A DNA stretch of 7,251 bases from Sedimentisphaerales bacterium (GCA_016932145.1 JAFGDI010000257.1:1-7251), one strand, 5' to 3'. Numbered from the stretch's first letter, positions 1 through 6,954 are shown. The notes: generated by a model from the letters alone, not told the origin. Program-made: numbers and translations.

Positions 1-192
1 ATATATACTATTACAATATTGAACTCAAACCGTTTTTTTCGCTTATATTGCGTATCGTTTGCCGAGTCCCGAATTGTCGGGATTTCTGGCTTTGTCCTCA
101 ACTGTCGGCGTTCCCAGAGATCAGCAACATAAGGGACTAATGCTTATTTTTCACTGGCAGGTAATTACTGGTAAGTTTATACTGTTGGGGAA
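1..192. other. Upstream region of the oxidoreductase gene, no convincing gene
   Basis: No recognisable coding sequence is seen here. Two plus-strand frames stay open from the window edge to stops at 130-132 and 138-140, but neither translation resembles a known protein, so a short 3' end of an upstream gene cannot be excluded or supported. A small perfect inverted repeat lies at 67-82 (TCCCGA, loop ATTG, TCGGGA) followed by TTTCT. It could be a weak terminator or leader hairpin. Just before the oxidoreductase start there is a -10-like TATACT at 178-183 with only a poor -35 match (TGGCAG, 155-160) at 17-bp spacing. A promoter is possible but weakly supported. Confidence 0.4.
67..82. repeat. 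Short perfect inverted repeat (6-bp stem, 4-nt loop)
   Basis: TCCCGA (67-72) and TCGGGA (77-82) are exact reverse complements around an ATTG loop. The downstream run TTTCTGG is only mildly T-rich, so a terminator role for an upstream gene is possible but not strong. Confidence 0.4.
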
Positions 193-1773
193 ATGGATAA
201 TAATACTATTACAATTCACATTGATGGCAAACCAGTTGAGACGAAAACTGGAAGTACCATTTTAGAAGCTGCCCGTCAAGCAGACATAGACATACCTTCG
301 TTATGCTATAATGCCAAATGTCAGCCGGGTAGCAGTTGTATGGTCTGTCTGGTAAAGGTTCATGGCCGAAATGGCTTTTCGCCATCGTGTGCCACCCAGG
401 TTACCCATGGCATGAAAATAGACAGTCAAACCGAGGAAATAGCCCACCTGCGTCGTAAGGCCCTGGAATTACTACTCAGTGAACATTTGGGCGACTGCCT
501 GGGCCCTTGCCAGATCGCCTGCCCGGCAGATATGAACATACCCGCTATGCTCAGGGCAGTTAATAATGGCGACATGGCAAAAGCCGCACAGATCGTACTG
601 GCCAATATACCGCTGCCGGCGATTCTGGGGCGTATATGCCCTGCCCCCTGCGAAAAAATATGCCGGCACAAGCAAGTGGGCAGCCCAATTGCTATCTGCA
701 AGATAAAAGGACAGGTCGGAGAGTTCATACTCAGTAACCCAATACCAGGAAATATACACGCAACCAGCGGTCATAAGGTCGCTGTCATTGGTGCTGGTCC
801 GGCAGGACTAACCGCCAGTTGGTATCTGCATAAAGATGGCTGTGAAGTTACCATATTTGAGAAAGAACAAATCCCCGGCGGAGGTTTATTGCAGATACCA
901 CAGGAGATTCTGCCACCATCCCTGCGTGACGCTGAGATCAGTGCCGTTTTAGAGGGAATCAAACTCTGTCAGGGCACTATTGGCCCGGATCTGACTATTA
1001 CTGAACTGTCACAAAAATACGATGCCGTTGTATTGGCAACCGGCCCGGGCAGTGATACTCTCTTAGATGAATGCCGAAATAAGGAAACTCGAGCCGGTGA
1101 CCGTGATATCAAAATTGACCCTAACAGCGGCTATTTAACCGGCAACAAAAAACTCGCCAATATCTTTATTGCCGGCGGAATAAACCAGACTGGCAAAATG
1201 GCCGTTCGAGCCGTTGCCAGCGGCCATAAAGCAGCCATAGCTATCAGGCAATTACTGACAGGTCAGCCGGTAACCGGTGCGGCAAAGCCTTTTAATGTCA
1301 GAATTGGAAAATTCAGCGAACAAGAGCTGGAGAAAATAGTAGAATTGCGAAATTCGCTGAACGACAATGACCGCCATAAACATAATAATGCCAAAGAGCC
1401 AGGTCAGGCCGGTGATTGCCTCGGTTGCGATTGCCGGGCTGCTGATACCTGTCGTCTGCGGCAGCAATGTGCCGCACTGGGGGCAAAACCCGAAAGCTAT
1501 CGTCTGGCTCAGAGAAAAAATTATAATATAGAACTCACACAGAATAATGGCCTGATCTATGAGCCGGGCAAGTGCATTAAATGCGGTCTTTGCCTGCAAA
1601 TATCAGCACAGGATCCGCAAAAGGCACTGTCATTTACCGGACGCGGCTATGAAACTCGTGTTGTCGCACCGCTGGGAATGACACTAAACGACCTCTCTGT
1701 GGAAATTGCACAAGAGATCGTCGCTATATGCCCCACTGGGGCAATGAGCCTGAAAACCGGACATTCGTACTGA
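193..1773 (+). CDS. Multi-cluster iron-sulfur/flavin electron-transfer protein (NuoG-like plus GltD-like fusion)
   Basis: This is a 526-residue, presumably cytoplasmic redox protein. Residues 1-75 are a [2Fe-2S] ferredoxin domain of the NuoG/HydA type with C38-X10-C49-X2-C52-X13-C66. A His/Cys stretch follows (H98, C102, C106, C110), then C149-X3-C153-X3-C157 in a GltD-like CPAPCEKIC context, both fitting [4Fe-4S] binding. A Rossmann FAD motif GAGPAG is at 200-205 and PGG at 228-230. The NAD(P)-binding second Rossmann fold usual in GltD/NfnB-type proteins appears absent: ATG at 282-284 is followed within about 45 residues by the C-terminal FAD segment, where the usual GD Asp is Gly329. The tail has a further cysteine cluster (C409, C412, C414, C420, C426) and a NuoG-like C461-X2-C464-X2-C467 with C513 before PTGA. 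The likely role is relaying electrons between a NAD(P)H or hydrogenase partner and another acceptor. The partner is not in the window. ATG 193 is the only sensible start, because an in-frame TAA lies at 172-174. The Shine-Dalgarno is weak (GGGG, 2 nt away). Confidence 0.85.
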   Translation: MDNNTITIHIDGKPVETKTGSTILEAARQADIDIPSLCYNAKCQPGSSCMVCLVKVHGRNGFSPSCATQVTHGMKIDSQTEEIAHLRRKALELLLSEHLGDCLGPCQIACPADMNIPAMLRAVNNGDMAKAAQIVLANIPLPAILGRICPAPCEKICRHKQVGSPIAICKIKGQVGEFILSNPIPGNIHATSGHKVAVIGAGPAGLTASWYLHKDGCEVTIFEKEQIPGGGLLQIPQEILPPSLRDAEISAVLEGIKLCQGTIGPDLTITELSQKYDAVVLATGPGSDTLLDECRNKETRAGDRDIKIDPNSGYLTGNKKLANIFIAGGINQTGKMAVRAVASGHKAAIAIRQLLTGQPVTGAAKPFNVRIGKFSEQELEKIVELRNSLNDNDRHKHNNAKEPGQAGDCLGCDCRAADTCRLRQQCAALGAKPESYRLAQRKNYNIELTQNNGLIYEPGKCIKCGLCLQISAQDPQKALSFTGRGYETRVVAPLGMTLNDLSVEIAQEIVAICPTGAMSLKTGHSY

Positions 1774-1776
1774 GGG
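1772..1776 (+). promoter_or_regulatory. Ribosome binding site deciding the yraN start
   Basis: GAGGG overlaps the TGA stop of the oxidoreductase gene and lies 11 nt before ATG 1788. It supports that start over the upstream in-frame ATG at 1728, which would sit inside the preceding gene with no such site. The position also suggests translational coupling of the two genes. Confidence 0.5.
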
Positions 1777-1787
1777 TTCCGGATCAT

Positions 1788-2207
1788 ATGCTTAGTAAAC
1801 TATTACACAAGATATTTACCTTCAGGTCTAAGCCAGAACATATCAGGCTTGGCCAACGGGGCGAAACGCTGGCGGCAGGCTATTTGCGTCGCCAGGCGAA
1901 AATGCGAATTTTGAAAAGGAATTATCGCGATAATGCCGGCGAAATAGACATTATAGCTCAGGATGGCCCCGAACTGGTTTTTATCGAAGTTAAAACCCGC
2001 AGTCGGGAAGGTGTTTATACCGCAGAACAGGCGGTTGACGCAGAAAAACAAAGGCATATAATCAGAACCGCTCGCAGCTTCATTAACCGCTTTCGCCTGC
2101 AAAAACACCCCTGCCGCTATGATATTGTAGCGGTTATCTTAAACCCGGGCGAAAAAACGCAAATAAGACACACCAGAGATGCTTTCGGAAAAAAACAGAG
2201 GAATTGA
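1788..2207 (+). CDS. yraN: YraN/UPF0102 family protein, predicted nuclease fold
   Basis: The product is a 139-residue protein of the UPF0102 (YraN) family, which has a restriction-endonuclease-like fold. Its cellular role is not settled, though DNA metabolism is usually suggested. Family landmarks are GQRGE at 22-26, the RNYRDNAGEID stretch at 44-54, and FIEVKTRS at 65-72. These give the expected acidic/lysine constellation E52, D54, E67, K69. The C-terminal IRHTRDAF matches the usual family ending. An in-frame ATG at 1728 would add 20 residues overlapping the upstream gene; ATG 1788 is preferred because it has the GAGGG site and gives a normal family length, slightly long because of a basic N-terminal extension. 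The gene lies 14 bp after the oxidoreductase and is probably co-transcribed. Its stop codon lies inside the terminator stem. Family assignment is firm; in vivo function is unknown. Confidence 0.9.
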   Translation: MLSKLLHKIFTFRSKPEHIRLGQRGETLAAGYLRRQAKMRILKRNYRDNAGEIDIIAQDGPELVFIEVKTRSREGVYTAEQAVDAEKQRHIIRTARSFINRFRLQKHPCRYDIVAVILNPGEKTQIRHTRDAFGKKQRN

Positions 2208-2242
2208 CTGCTATTATATCAGTCAATTCCTCGTTAATCTTT
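2198..2242. terminator. Bidirectional intrinsic terminator between convergent genes
   Basis: A perfect 13-bp inverted repeat (2198-2210 with 2220-2232) encloses a 9-nt loop (2211-2219). On the plus strand it is followed by GTTAATCTTTT. On the minus strand the stem is followed by CTG and seven T residues (complement of 2189-2195 region). It therefore fits termination of both the yraN operon and the convergent LamG gene. The yraN TGA (2205-2207) is within the left arm. Confidence 0.85.
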
Positions 2243-2245
2243 TAC

Positions 2246-2263
2246 ATTATTCCTCAGAATAAT
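2246..2263. repeat. AT-rich hairpin next to the terminator
   Basis: ATTATTC (2246-2252) and GAATAAT (2257-2263) form a perfect 7-bp stem with loop CTCA. It lies between the LamG stop and the main terminator. With no T tract of its own, it may be an accessory 3' stabilising structure of the minus-strand transcript. Confidence 0.4.
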
Positions 2264-2301
2264 TCATTACAATAGCATTTTCAGAGCCTTGCTCTATCTG
2301 C

Positions 2302-4491
2302 TCATTGAGCGTAAATACGATTGGAATCCAGCCACTCTACGACAAATATTGCGAAATCGCCAAGATCAACCTGACAGTTATTATCCAGGTCATAAACCAA
2401 TTCCGGCTGTTCAGAATCACAAATCCAGCCACCCTCTACAGAGAGATATGACTGGGCAACTTCATCTTTGGAAAATGCATAGTTATATATCTTGAGATCA
2501 TCAAGCTGGCCGTTATAGCGGTCATTAATACTGCCTCTGTAATTTACGGCACCGATCACCATGGGGTATTCCCAGTTAGCAAAGTTTGTTAATATGTTTG
2601 TCGCTGATTTTTGTGCGACACCATCGACATATACCTTCATAAGTGAGCCATCATAGGTCACCGTTATGAAATGCCAGTTACTATCAGCAGCCAGAGGGGC
2701 AGTTGCAGGATTGATGGCCAAACCACCATCCTGTCTCAGGTAAACATTAACTCCATTACTAACAGTAACACGAACGCTGGTAGCTGTAGTTGAATTGAAA
2801 GAGCCAAAGAGAATACCTTTTTCACCTGGATCAACATTAACCCAGCAACTGTAAGTAAATGCATCAAGACCATTGCCAAAACCTGCCTTAGGATAGGCAT
2901 CAGTTGTCAGTGTAGCATAATTTGTGCCGTTTGGACTAATAGCATAAGACTGATCATCACTGCTTATCTTACCGGCAACATAGTCCATATCTCCTTCTGA
3001 CACTGTACCATTATTAGAACCGGCAGAATCAGAAAAATCCTGTTCAAATTTATACCATGCCAACAGCTTCTTAGTGGTCAGGACCACTGTATCTGACGGG
3101 TCTGAATCATTGCCATTCGAAACGATCGCATAATATTCCCCCTCAGCAGCACTGTCAACATTGCTGAAGCTCAATACAGATGAACTCTGGTCCCATACGA
3201 TCGAAACATTACCACCTGCTGCCAATGGAGAACCATCTTTATACCATGTGACATTAGTAACTGTAGATACAGATGCATATCCAATATTCAACTGAGCTGC
3301 CATGCCTGAATCAACTTTCACAGAAACTGGTTGCAATGTGATAACCGGTACTGTAGCCATAGTTTGGAAGCTCCAGGGCAATTGTGTCCGATTGTTGGCA
3401 TCACCGGCAGGGTAAACACCTCCTGCACCATTGTCAAGGCCTTCTTCGATCATCCAGTAATAGGTACTGTCATAATTCAGTGCAGTTGCCGGTGTATAAC
3501 TACAACCTGCCGACGGGTCGCTATAATCGGTAACAGCAATTGTGTCAACAAGGAACAGGTTTGGATCGCCCACATCACCGTTGCTGAGCCAGACATAATG
3601 TGTCTTAATTTTCGGACTTACTCTTGTAAGATCATTAGGGTCAAGCCCGGCTTGCCAGGTCAATGTGTCTGTAGGAAGAACTCGTGTAACCTGATTGCTC
3701 GGAGAAGGGTCGTGTGCCCCCCAGATCGAACCGATTGACATTTTCAGATCGTCAAAATAACCATCTTTATTGACATATGTTTTGTTCCAGTAGCCCAGCA
3801 GTACCTGATCCATCGCTATGCCATAAGCACCAGTCATTGAATAGATCTCTTTGCTGTTTACTGTGACTGTCAGGGTATCAAGATCACCATCTGCTTTTGA
3901 TGTCAGCACGAAATGATTCCAGCCGTTTTGCAATGCAAATGGGAAATCTCCTGTGGGTGTCTCGCCGGCATTATACAGCTTGTCGATCCTTATCCAGTTA
4001 CTATTGCCCCCGGCAGCAGTATTCACTATAAAATCAAGTGTTCTTGGATACACATTGCCGCCATCACTATTATACTGGATCCAGAAACCCACTTCATCTG
4101 AGTTAACGCTGCTTTTCACCTTTACCTGGGTACGCATACCAGTTTCAGGCAATTCCCCGGTACTGGTTCCGCTAAGATACCAATCAAAACTAAGAGTCCA
4201 TTCACGCTGCAAAGTTGAGGCAAAGGGATGAATTATACCCATATTAGTCGAATCGCCCGGCACATCGATCTTCAATGCCTTGGCACCATCTGTAACACCA
4301 GCGGCATTGGGTGCTGAAGTCACAAATGACACCTCTGTGGCCGCATTATTACCATATGATACTGACCATCCTGCGGCAACTGCTTCATTCCAATCATTAT
4401 ATTCAAACGAATCGCTAAAAATTGGATCAGCAAACAAGACTTTGGACATTAACATAAAGCCCATACATAAAATACTTAATCTTTTCATCAT
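2302..4491 (-). CDS. Secreted multidomain LamG/Fn3-like/Ig-like protein with dockerin-like C-terminal tag
   Basis: A protein of about 729 residues that is exported and probably surface-attached or extracellular. A signal peptide covers 1-21 (MMKR, a hydrophobic core, VLFA before DP). Residues 23-253 look like a concanavalin A/LamG-type beta sandwich (SDSFEY start, FDDLKM near the end). Residues 260-381 resemble the planctomycete Fn3-like module (THYVWLSNG, then YYWMIEEG and PWSFQT). Residues 382-472 are Ig-like (W416, Y453 in an EGEYYA motif) but lack the usual disulfide cysteines. Residues 476-681 are a canonical LamG_3-type domain (AWYKFEQDFSDSAG, WHFITVTYDG, MKVYVDG). A single EF-hand/dockerin-like loop at 701-712 has D701, D703, N705, D709, D712 at loop positions 1, 3, 5, 9 and 12. 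No catalytic domain was recognised, so glycan or surface binding is inferred. Start choice: the frame extends to TTG 4506, but ATG 4491 or 4488 follows AAGGAAG directly and begins the signal peptide; 4488 has the better 7-nt spacing. It lies downstream of the sigma/FecR pair on the same strand. Confidence 0.8.
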   Translation of the reverse strand: MMKRLSILCMGFMLMSKVLFADPIFSDSFEYNDWNEAVAAGWSVSYGNNAATEVSFVTSAPNAAGVTDGAKALKIDVPGDSTNMGIIHPFASTLQREWTLSFDWYLSGTSTGELPETGMRTQVKVKSSVNSDEVGFWIQYNSDGGNVYPRTLDFIVNTAAGGNSNWIRIDKLYNAGETPTGDFPFALQNGWNHFVLTSKADGDLDTLTVTVNSKEIYSMTGAYGIAMDQVLLGYWNKTYVNKDGYFDDLKMSIGSIWGAHDPSPSNQVTRVLPTDTLTWQAGLDPNDLTRVSPKIKTHYVWLSNGDVGDPNLFLVDTIAVTDYSDPSAGCSYTPATALNYDSTYYWMIEEGLDNGAGGVYPAGDANNRTQLPWSFQTMATVPVITLQPVSVKVDSGMAAQLNIGYASVSTVTNVTWYKDGSPLAAGGNVSIVWDQSSSVLSFSNVDSAAEGEYYAIVSNGNDSDPSDTVVLTTKKLLAWYKFEQDFSDSAGSNNGTVSEGDMDYVAGKISSDDQSYAISPNGTNYATLTTDAYPKAGFGNGLDAFTYSCWVNVDPGEKGILFGSFNSTTATSVRVTVSNGVNVYLRQDGGLAINPATAPLAADSNWHFITVTYDGSLMKVYVDGVAQKSATNILTNFANWEYPMVIGAVNYRGSINDRYNGQLDDLKIYNYAFSKDEVAQSYLSVEGGWICDSEQPELVYDLDNNCQVDLGDFAIFVVEWLDSNRIYAQ

Positions 4492-4543
4492 TTCTTCCTT
4501 TTCCAAAAATATGAAATATGCGACCGTTCACGACCAGCCGCCA

Positions 4544-4575
4544 ATTATATATACATGAAACATGATAGATGTCTT
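4544..4575 (-). promoter_or_regulatory. Candidate promoter of the LamG gene
   Basis: On the minus strand TATAAT (4549-4544) lies in the run TATATATAAT, about 52 nt before the ATG. A -35-like AAGACA at 4575-4570 gives 20 bp to TATAAT or 16 bp to the overlapping TATATA (4553-4548). The -35 match is poor, so use of an alternative sigma factor is equally possible. The 178-bp gap after the FecR gene makes an independent promoter reasonable. The same gap (4492-4669) holds a GCAAAGCC direct repeat at 4599-4606 and 4626-4633, but no gene and no clear terminator. Confidence 0.35.
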
Positions 4576-4669
4576 TAATAATGAAGATAGCTTCGCAGGC
4601 AAAGCCAGCTTTAAAAATAGCCAGAGCAAAGCCCGAATCCGCCGCTTACTTACAACCTCTTTTCCTTAC

Positions 4670-6370
4670 TCAATCGTCCACCCTTACGATCTCCAGAATT
4701 GGATCGATCAGATAGAAAAAGTCATTTGCCCAGATATTATCTTTATTATTGTCAGTTTCTCTCAGACCATCAGTTACAATAAAGGTCAGGAAACGAGCAT
4801 CTTTACCAAGTTTAATATCCAGATTAATAGTACCATCTTTTATTTTAAGAAGTTTCCTCTCGTACATGACCTTGCCATCAACCAGCACCCAGAAATCTAC
4901 ATCTGCCTGCCTGCCTTTTAAACCATCTACATATTCTGTTATACCGCCTGTGGTCTTAAAACCAGACAGCTCGCTATCAGGCAGCGAACTCATAACCGCC
5001 TGCAGGTCGATAGTAATACCACAATTACTATGTAAACACATAATAGAATGAGGACTATCCTCTATATTAACACCATTAAAAATAACAGGTGAGATATTGT
5101 CTTTTGCCCTTACCACGCCGCTTCTATATAAAGCTATATTCTGACTGAATCCACCACTGGTGTCAGGGCAGACAAAGGTATCACCTGCGGAGGTTATAGT
5201 TACTTCTCCCTTTTCGCCATCAGGGATAAATACACCATCTATATATTCAGAGGCATTAAATGGTAAATATACATTATTGCTAACAGATCTGTCATTGAAA
5301 TCGATCGATACATATTTGCCCCGGGCCGGATCAATACCTATAGCATCTCCCACTTGCAGCGGAACCCATTTATTAGAAACAAGAGCAACAAGATCCAGCT
5401 TATCCTGCCCGCGCCAGACAAAGTCGGAGCTGGAGTCAACATATCTGACAAATTGATGGCTGGCAACTGGTATCGGTATAATATCTCCGGTATGACTGTC
5501 AAACCTCCGGGCATCATTCTCCCGTAAAACCATGCTTTTCTTCGAGGCTCTCGATCCCCCGGAGAAATACTGCACCTGGCCTTTTAATACATGCAGTTCT
5601 GACATAGAGTTTTCAGCAACAGCAACACCAAATTCTGTACCAAGATCAATAAATCTATTATTAGGCGTATCCACCGTAAAACCACGGCCTACATCAGTAA
5701 CGCTGGCATATAACTGGCCGTAATTAAGGAACAATCCTTTCTTTTCCACCACAAACTCTGCCGGGCCTTCAATAACCAGATCAACGCCATCATCATAGGA
5801 AAACTGCAATATGCCCTTTTCCAGTTTATATGGCAACTGATTTGTTAATATCCGCTGACCATTTTGTAATTTCGATGAAGAAGAAGCCCATTTCGTATTG
5901 AGCTGGTCTGTAACTATTGCTACCGGCTGCGACAATTGCGCTGGAAAAACATTGGCATATACAATTAATAATACCATAAGCACCGCAGCAACTGAAACCA
6001 GCATACTATAATATCTGTAGAAATTGAGCCATTTGCCCTCTTTTACAGTCTTGGCTGCGACCACTGTTAATTCAGGCTTTCCCTTAGGCAATTCTACCGG
6101 AAATGCATTGTCCTCATTTTCCGCCAGCTTAAGCAACAACTTCAGACTGTCATCATCTTTTTTATATACACTGGATTCTATCGTTGCATCTGACAGAATA
6201 GCCTTAACATGAGATTGAATATCGATCATATCAACATAATATTCTACTGCCTCCGGGTCATTAGCCAGAATAGTATTTAACTCTGCCATTCCATCTGGTG
6301 TAATAGTCCCTTCATTAGCCTCACAGATCAATGCCCGTAAGTTTCTGTATTTTTCAAATATATTACTCAT
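4670..6370 (-). CDS. FecR-type transmembrane anti-sigma/sensor protein with C-terminal NPCBM-like domain
   Basis: A 566-residue single-pass membrane protein. Residues 5-58 match the cytoplasmic anti-sigma-like segment common in planctomycete FecR proteins (helical, with TPDGMAELNTILANDPEAV and a YVDM stretch). A linker follows, then one transmembrane helix at about 121-143. The outer part has a FecR domain at about 185-290: LQFSYDDGVDLVIEGPAEF, GRGFTVDTPNNRFIDLGTEF, and ELHVLKGQVQ. Residues about 438-562 resemble an NPCBM/NEW2 carbohydrate-binding domain (HSIMCLHSNCGITIDL, ADVDFWVLVDGKVMYERKLL, TFIVTDG then NIWANDFF). ATG 6370 has GAGGT at 6-nt spacing and overlaps the sigma gene by 8 bp, so the two are translationally coupled. 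Known for the family: FecR proteins control cognate ECF sigma factors. Inferred: this one restrains or activates its neighbour in response to a glycan or cell-surface ligand. No TonB-dependent receptor is present, so this is not a classic Fec iron-uptake set. Confidence 0.85.
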   Translation of the reverse strand: MSNIFEKYRNLRALICEANEGTITPDGMAELNTILANDPEAVEYYVDMIDIQSHVKAILSDATIESSVYKKDDDSLKLLLKLAENEDNAFPVELPKGKPELTVVAAKTVKEGKWLNFYRYYSMLVSVAAVLMVLLIVYANVFPAQLSQPVAIVTDQLNTKWASSSSKLQNGQRILTNQLPYKLEKGILQFSYDDGVDLVIEGPAEFVVEKKGLFLNYGQLYASVTDVGRGFTVDTPNNRFIDLGTEFGVAVAENSMSELHVLKGQVQYFSGGSRASKKSMVLRENDARRFDSHTGDIIPIPVASHQFVRYVDSSSDFVWRGQDKLDLVALVSNKWVPLQVGDAIGIDPARGKYVSIDFNDRSVSNNVYLPFNASEYIDGVFIPDGEKGEVTITSAGDTFVCPDTSGGFSQNIALYRSGVVRAKDNISPVIFNGVNIEDSPHSIMCLHSNCGITIDLQAVMSSLPDSELSGFKTTGGITEYVDGLKGRQADVDFWVLVDGKVMYERKLLKIKDGTINLDIKLGKDARFLTFIVTDGLRETDNNKDNIWANDFFYLIDPILEIVRVDD

Positions 6371-6887
6371 TAACCGACCTCATCTTGTAATTCACGCATA
6401 CCGAGAGGTTATGATATATCCTTGCTAAATGCCTGCTTATTGTATTTACAGAAACGCCCGTTCTTCCCGCTAGTTTTTTATTGGTATAGTTTTGGGAATA
6501 TTTCAGACTTATAAGCAAATACTCACTTTTAGTAAGTTTCCGGATACACTCTTTTAGAAAACTTATCTTAGCAGTCGATTGCTCATTATACTGCTTATTC
6601 TTACTGACATTGTCTATCAAGTCCATGACATTTTCATCAAACTGAAGACGGCTTCTGGCCTTATCTCTCCTGTAGGATAATACCTTATACCTGGCAATAG
6701 CCAGCGACCAGGCCAAAAAATCTGTTCCTGGTTGATAGGTGTTAAACTTTTCCCACATTAAAGAGGTAGTCTCTTGCATTATATCTTCTGAATCATTATG
6801 GTTTGGCACCAGACATGAGATATAAGAGCTGATCCTGCAATAATTGGCGGTCAGTAAACTAATATATTGTTTCTTATCATTATCCAT
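6363..6887 (-). CDS. Sigma-70 family (ECF-like) RNA polymerase sigma factor, planctomycete/Verrucomicrobia type
   Basis: A 174-residue protein with the two-domain layout of small alternative sigma factors. Region 2 spans about 8-78: DSEDIMQETTSLMWEKF at 32-48 corresponds to region 2.2 (core polymerase contact), and FLAWSLAIARYKVLSYRR at 57-74 to regions 2.3-2.4 (-10 recognition). A variable linker at 79-108 is followed by region 4 (about 109-165), with the helix-turn-helix at about 135-158 (NKKLAGRTGVSVNTISRHLARI) contacting the -35 element. The closest recognisable group is the Rhodopirellula/Verrucomicrobium sigma family. The next gene encodes a FecR-type membrane protein and overlaps it by 8 bp (ATGAGTAA), which identifies the likely regulator. 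Start ATG 6887 has only a weak upstream GATGAGA, and the leader is rich in inverted repeats. The target promoters are unknown; the gene's own leader and the LamG promoter are natural candidates. Confidence 0.9.
   Translation of the reverse strand: MDNDKKQYISLLTANYCRISSYISCLVPNHNDSEDIMQETTSLMWEKFNTYQPGTDFLAWSLAIARYKVLSYRRDKARSRLQFDENVMDLIDNVSKNKQYNEQSTAKISFLKECIRKLTKSEYLLISLKYSQNYTNKKLAGRTGVSVNTISRHLARIYHNLSVCVNYKMRSVNE
6377..6381 (-). promoter_or_regulatory. Ribosome binding site of the FecR-type gene
   Basis: GAGGT on the minus strand (6381-6377) lies 6 nt before ATG 6370 and inside the last codons of the sigma gene. It is a much stronger site than that of the sigma gene, which may favour an excess of the FecR protein over the sigma factor. 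Confidence 0.6.
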
Positions 6888-6900
6888 GTATTCTCATCAA

Positions 6901-6917
6901 CTGCATCAGACATGCAG
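6901..6917. repeat. Inverted repeat just before the sigma start
   Basis: CTGCAT (6901-6906) and ATGCAG (6912-6917) are exact reverse complements around a 5-nt loop. The near arm is 13 nt before the sigma ATG. It may be an RNA hairpin near the weak ribosome binding site or an operator. Confidence 0.45.
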
Positions 6918-6928
6918 ACAATTGTAAT

Positions 6929-6954
6929 AAAGCAATTTGCCCTGCTTTGGGCAA
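6929..6954 (-). promoter_or_regulatory. Interleaved alternative hairpins in the sigma leader
   Basis: In the minus-strand RNA the order is TTGCCC, AAAGCA, GGGCAA, AT, TGCTTT. TTGCCC pairs with GGGCAA (loop AAAGCA), while AAAGCA pairs with TGCTTT (loop GGGCAAAT). Both stems are 6 bp and perfect, and each one's arm lies in the other's loop, so the two are mutually exclusive. This resembles a small bistable leader. No function is shown. Confidence 0.4.

Noticed and set aside
5..215. 13-bp direct repeat ATACTATTACAAT at 5-17 and 203-215
   Set aside because: One copy is inside the oxidoreductase codons. A match of this length is not surprising in AT-rich sequence over 7 kb, and nothing else is shared around it.
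59..265. Plus-strand 68-codon frame overlapping the oxidoreductase start
   Set aside because: It overlaps a clearly recognisable [2Fe-2S] coding sequence in another frame, and its translation has no family features.
1728..1787. Longer YraN start at ATG 1728
   Set aside because: It would add 20 residues lying inside the oxidoreductase gene with no ribosome binding site. ATG 1788 has GAGGG and a normal family length.
2283..2295. Small hairpin AGAGC/GCTCT just after the LamG stop, considered as its terminator
   Set aside because: The stem is only 5 bp and the minus strand continues with GAAAATGC rather than a T tract. The 13-bp stem at 2198-2232 is the better terminator.
3331..3738. Plus-strand 135-codon frame opposite the LamG gene
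   Set aside because: It is antisense to a domain-rich secreted protein and is an out-of-frame shadow with no protein-like features of its own.
4599..4633. GCAAAGCC direct repeat after the FecR gene, considered as part of a terminator or an attachment site
   Set aside because: The copies are only 8 bp, no convincing long stem with a T tract is present, and no integrase or tRNA is nearby.
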